In this document: in pieces, positions 41,864-42,584 of the stretch
Layout of the letters: the number at the start of each line of letters is the position of its first letter
Position numbering within the stretch: the stretch's first letter is position 1
DNA from: an uncultured Bacteroidales bacterium
GTDB lineage: Bacteria; Bacteroidota; Bacteroidia; Bacteroidales; Bacteroidaceae
Assembly (NCBI GenBank): GCA_945828345.1
Contig: CALZRA010000005.1
Coordinates: 1 to 42,584 of the forward strand
Length of the DNA: 42,584 nt
Direction of reading: 5' to 3'
Translations under genes and position numbers: made by a program
Notes under the pieces: generated by a model
What the model saw: only the letters and a program-made list of their open reading frames with translations
Told to the model about the DNA's origin: nothing
Database searches by the model: none

Positions 41864-42457
41864 ATGAAGCGAACAAGCAAACTCGTCATGATGCTGATGG
41901 TAGTGGGAATGACCCTGGCTGCCTGCAACAAGAAAGAGCCTGCACAGCAGGTGAAACCCAACGGACTGCCCAAAGCAGGGGCTACGCCGACTCAAGTTTG
42001 TGATGTGGCCATTGTAGACATAGATTCTCTGGCCACCCAATACGAATACTGCAAGGCTGGGCTCAAGACGCTCGAAGCCAAGCAGAACACCTATCGCCAG
42101 CAATTGACTGCCAAGGGCGAAGCCTTGCAGAATGCCGTAGTGGCCTTCCAGAAGAAGTTGCAAAGCGGTGGCTACACGACCCAGGCTGAGGCAGAAAAGG
42201 CACAGGCACAACTGCAAAAACAGCAGCAGGCCCTGCAAGCTTATCAGGAAAATGTGGAAAATGAAATGGCCAAGGCCACCGAGAACTATCAGCAAGTGCT
42301 GCGCGACAGCCTGAACAACTATCTGCGCGAGTTCAACAAGGACAACCGTTACAAGCTGATTCTCAGCAAGAGCGGTGACAATGTGCTGTATGCTGCCCCC
42401 ACGGTAGACATTACCAAAGAGGTGCTGGCAGGCTTGAACAAACGCTACAAAAAATAA
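41864..42457 (+). CDS. OmpH/Skp-like lipoprotein
   Basis: This 197-residue lipoprotein has a signal ending MTLAAC (Cys21). After a short linker comes VAIVDIDSLATQYEYCKAG, the first strand of the OmpH/Skp fold. A long coiled-coil follows (LQKQQQALQAYQENVENEMA), and the ending YKLILSKSGDNVLYA, with its small hydrophobic strand, is typical. OmpH/Skp proteins are periplasmic chaperones for outer-membrane proteins; a lipidated form may work at the membrane. It follows the small membrane protein gene by 18 bp and ends 39 bp before a terminator. Confidence 0.88.
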   Translation: MKRTSKLVMMLMVVGMTLAACNKKEPAQQVKPNGLPKAGATPTQVCDVAIVDIDSLATQYEYCKAGLKTLEAKQNTYRQQLTAKGEALQNAVVAFQKKLQSGGYTTQAEAEKAQAQLQKQQQALQAYQENVENEMAKATENYQQVLRDSLNNYLREFNKDNRYKLILSKSGDNVLYAAPTVDITKEVLAGLNKRYKK

Positions 42458-42496
42458 TCGGTTCGTTTATCCACCCTTGAGAATGGGCATATAAAT

Positions 42497-42534
42497 ATGG
42501 AGCATGGCACGGTAGCTATGCTCCATTTCTGTTT
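42497..42534 (+). terminator. Rho-independent terminator of the OmpH-like gene
   Basis: Arms 42497-42508 and 42515-42526 pair over 12 bp (one G-U) around a 6-nt loop. The downstream tract ttctgttt is T-rich. It is immediately followed by the predicted 5' end of a group IIC intron, as expected from that class's insertion preference. Confidence 0.85.
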
Positions 42535-42584
42535 GTTCGCCCGACATGGGCATAATCTAATGGGTGAAAGTCCCGAGCGCGCCC
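42535..42584 (+). mobile_element. 5' end of a group IIC intron (cut by the window edge)
   Basis: The bases start GTTCGCCCGACATGGGC. Then comes ATGGGTGAAAGTCCCGAGC, which lines up with the start of domain I of group IIC introns such as the Oceanobacillus iheyensis intron (GTGTGCCCGGCATGGGT, then AGGGTGAGAGTCCCGAAC; compared from memory). The pairs GCCC-GACAT-GGGC and GGG-TGAAAGT-CCC can form the first two stems. Position right after a Rho-independent terminator supports the assignment. The reverse transcriptase and domain V lie beyond the window, so intactness cannot be judged. Confidence 0.75.

Overview
The window is chromosomal DNA from a Bacteroidales bacterium of the Bacteroides/Prevotella type. 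The proteins have the lengths and motifs of that order. Shine-Dalgarno sequences are scarce, and many genes have a TAnnTTTG-type -7 box upstream. Several markers are characteristic of the group: a galM-transporter-galK operon, a DUF4468-like protein, an EF-G paralogue with an altered G domain, an HU/AURKAIP1-like/RNase G cluster, and lipoproteins with LxAC lipoboxes. The DNA is GC-rich with strong codon bias, so long antisense shadow ORFs are common. No prophage, CRISPR array, complete insertion sequence, tRNA or rRNA was seen.

Layout, left to right. 1-5 kb: recR (-) diverges from engB (+), which is followed by an orphan sensor histidine kinase and an EF-G-2 type factor. 5-8.4 kb: a secreted DUF4468-like protein, a phosphohexomutase and a glyoxalase-fold protein, all minus strand. 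8.4-17.3 kb: a long minus-strand run of a Dna2-like nuclease-helicase, an MltF-like lytic transglycosylase, prfA, purM, lemA and a TPM-domain protein. 17.3-24.8 kb: plus-strand GH25 lysozyme, pheT, yebC, a TSCPD protein, a C_GCAxxG_C_C protein and a glycosyltransferase, with one minus-strand lipoprotein. 24.9-32.3 kb: minus-strand AspT/YidE transporter, RNase G, a 29-residue AURKAIP1/COX24-like protein, HU, rpiB and tkt. 32.5-41.4 kb: minus-strand galK, sugar MFS transporter, galM, dnaB, a beta-helix lipoprotein and pepD. 41.6-42.5 kb: a plus-strand small membrane protein and an OmpH/Skp-like lipoprotein.

Most of the window is housekeeping: recombination repair, translation, replication initiation, purine synthesis, pentose phosphate and Leloir galactose metabolism. 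The least ordinary material is in the factor paralogue and the intergenic DNA. The last 50 bases look like the 5' end of a group IIC self-splicing intron placed directly behind a Rho-independent terminator. The EF-G-2 paralogue has Ser where the catalytic His of the PGH motif should be. Four minus-strand intergenic gaps carry a REP/MITE-like inverted-repeat family built from GGTTATRA octamers. Other repeats include a duplicated 68-bp promoter segment upstream of pepD, an ACTCGGCACTTAG repeat cluster, and a large palindrome downstream of the EF-G paralogue. No new multi-gene system such as defence or biosynthesis is evident.
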